Assembly (NCBI RefSeq): GCF_008011855.1
Contig: NZ_VOUX01000002.1
Span: 372,001-436,000 of the forward strand
Source of the DNA: Serratia bockelmannii
GTDB taxonomy: Bacteria; Pseudomonadota; Gammaproteobacteria; Enterobacterales; Enterobacteriaceae
Reading direction: 5' to 3'
Length of the DNA: 64,000 nt
Part shown: in pieces, positions 63,226 to 64,000 of the stretch
How the letters are laid out: each line of letters opens with the position of its first letter
How positions within the stretch are numbered: the stretch's first letter is position 1
The notes under the pieces: generated by a model
The model's input: only the letters and a program-made list of their open reading frames with translations
What the model was told of the DNA's origin: nothing
The model's database searches: none
Translations under genes and position numbers: made by a program

Positions 63226-63312
63226 TGGTACCGAGGATGGGACTCGAACCCACAAGCCCGTTAGGGCACTACCACCTCAAGGTAGCGTGTCTACCAATTC
63301 CACCACCTCGGT
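63226..63312 (-). tRNA. leuU: tRNA-Leu (GAG)
   Basis: 87 bases with CCA; acceptor ACCGAGG / CCTCGGT, anticodon GAG in ACCTTGAGGT, a long variable arm (TGCCCTAACGGGCT) typical of class II tRNA, and GGTTCGAGTCC T arm. It lies between secG and metY, as leuU does in E. coli. Confidence 0.96.
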
Positions 63313-63381
63313 ACTGATTCTTACTGCTAACGGCCGTTGTTCCTTCGAGTTCACAACCACCGTTTACAAACTTTTTGCGGC

Positions 63382-63717
63382 TTACTGCGGGATGTCGCTG
63401 CTCGGCTTAGCTGGTGCTGCCGGCGCGGTCGTCTGCTCAGTTTTCACTGGCTGACCCAGGTTTTCCCACTCACTGCCTTTCTTGCTTTGGTTGCTGCTGA
63501 GGTTGCCCAGAATCAGGCTGATGACGAAGAACAGCGTCGCCAGCACAGCAGTCATGCGGGTCATAAAGTTACCGGAACCACTCGAACCGAACAATGTGCC
63601 TGATGCACCTGCTCCGAAAGAGGCTCCCATATCAGCGCCTTTACCTTGCTGTAGCATAATCAGAGCAACCAGCCCGATTGAGATCAGCAGGAAAATTACT
63701 AGAAGAGCTTCGTACAT
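63382..63717 (-). CDS. secG: Protein translocase subunit SecG
   Basis: An auxiliary SecYEG subunit with two transmembrane helices (about 3-22 and 52-72). The cytoplasmic loop has the Gly-rich GADMGASFGAGASGTLFGSSGSG. At 111 residues it has the Pro/Ala-rich tail usual in enterobacteria. Confidence 0.97.
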   Translation of the reverse strand: MYEALLVIFLLISIGLVALIMLQQGKGADMGASFGAGASGTLFGSSGSGNFMTRMTAVLATLFFVISLILGNLSSNQSKKGSEWENLGQPVKTEQTTAPAAPAKPSSDIPQ

Positions 63718-63937
63718 AGTAGTACCCGTATCCTTGCGGCCTCACCGCATGCCAAATGCTTCACACTCATCAAGCAGGCGTTTTTACAAACTGCCTACTG
63801 AAGCGGGTGTGAATACTAACCAAAGCCGCCAACCCGCGCAAGGGCAATTTGCTGCCGCCGGCGCGTTTGCGGAAAAAAACGCCAACAATCATCTATTCGG
63901 GCTCAGCGATGCCAAGCCCGATGGCTAACTGTCTGTT

Positions 63938-64000
63938 TTAACCTGCGGATTTCACCGCATCGGCGATGCGATGCGCCAGCGCGGTCACCTGCTGCTCGTC
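63938..64000 (-). CDS. glmM: Phosphoglucosamine mutase GlmM, C-terminal end (partial)
   Basis: The last 20 residues before the right edge, with TAA 63938-63940: ...VTALAHRIADAVKSAG. This matches the end of E. coli GlmM (...HRIADAVKAV), which neighbours secG. The enzyme converts glucosamine-6-phosphate to glucosamine-1-phosphate for cell-wall precursors. Confidence 0.85.
   Translation of the reverse strand, partial: DEQQVTALAHRIADAVKSAG

Overview
The window looks like chromosome from a high-GC member of the Enterobacterales, most likely Serratia (S. marcescens group). This is inferred from close protein similarity to E. coli throughout, GC-rich third codon positions, an ERIC repeat, miaE, and two gene blocks syntenic with E. 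coli. No species-level marker was available, so the genus is an inference.

Layout. (1) 1-10160: end of an unidentified gene, miaE, ERIC repeat, rraB, ArgR-controlled argF, a peptide/nickel-type substrate-binding protein, the attenuated pyrL-pyrB-pyrI operon, ridA, two small hypothetical genes and a secreted family 20 hexosaminidase. (2) 10304-22258: mgtA with an mgtL leader peptide, treR-treB-treC, an NAD(P)H oxidoreductase divergent from a LysR regulator, and nrdD-nrdG behind a dense control region (FNR-like site, two NrdR boxes, DnaA boxes). (3) 22259-26153: an AT-rich accessory segment with three poorly characterised genes, a remnant of a P2-type phage integrase and a degenerate ~57 bp repeat present twice. 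(4) 26154-36801: yraQ, a complete C-P lyase operon phnF-G-H-I-J-K-L-M-N-(hexapeptide transferase)-P, then yraR and yhbP. The operon sits between yraQ and yraR and has no phnCDE here. In the sequence as given, phnN and the transferase are joined in frame through a run of nine C. (5) 36802-41153: speFL-speF-potE (ornithine decarboxylation and putrescine/ornithine exchange) between yhbP and yhbQ. (6) 41240-49221: yhbQ, yhbS, ubiT, ubiU-ubiV, an HlyD plus two ABC-2 permeases without an ATPase gene, and yhbW. (7) 49260-64000: yedE-yedF, yrbN-deaD, nlpI, pnp, rpsO, truB, rbfA, infB, nusA, rimP, tRNA-fMet, tRNA-Leu(GAG), secG and the 3' end of glmM, all on the minus strand.

Functional themes are biosynthesis controlled by attenuation or leader peptides (pyrL, mgtL, speFL), anaerobic metabolism (nrdDG, ubiTUV), phosphonate use, polyamine metabolism, and the conserved transcription/translation/RNA-decay cluster. 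The least explained DNA is the accessory segment 22259-26153. The most unusual single feature is the C9 tract at 34308-34316, whose length decides whether two phosphonate enzymes are fused or separate.
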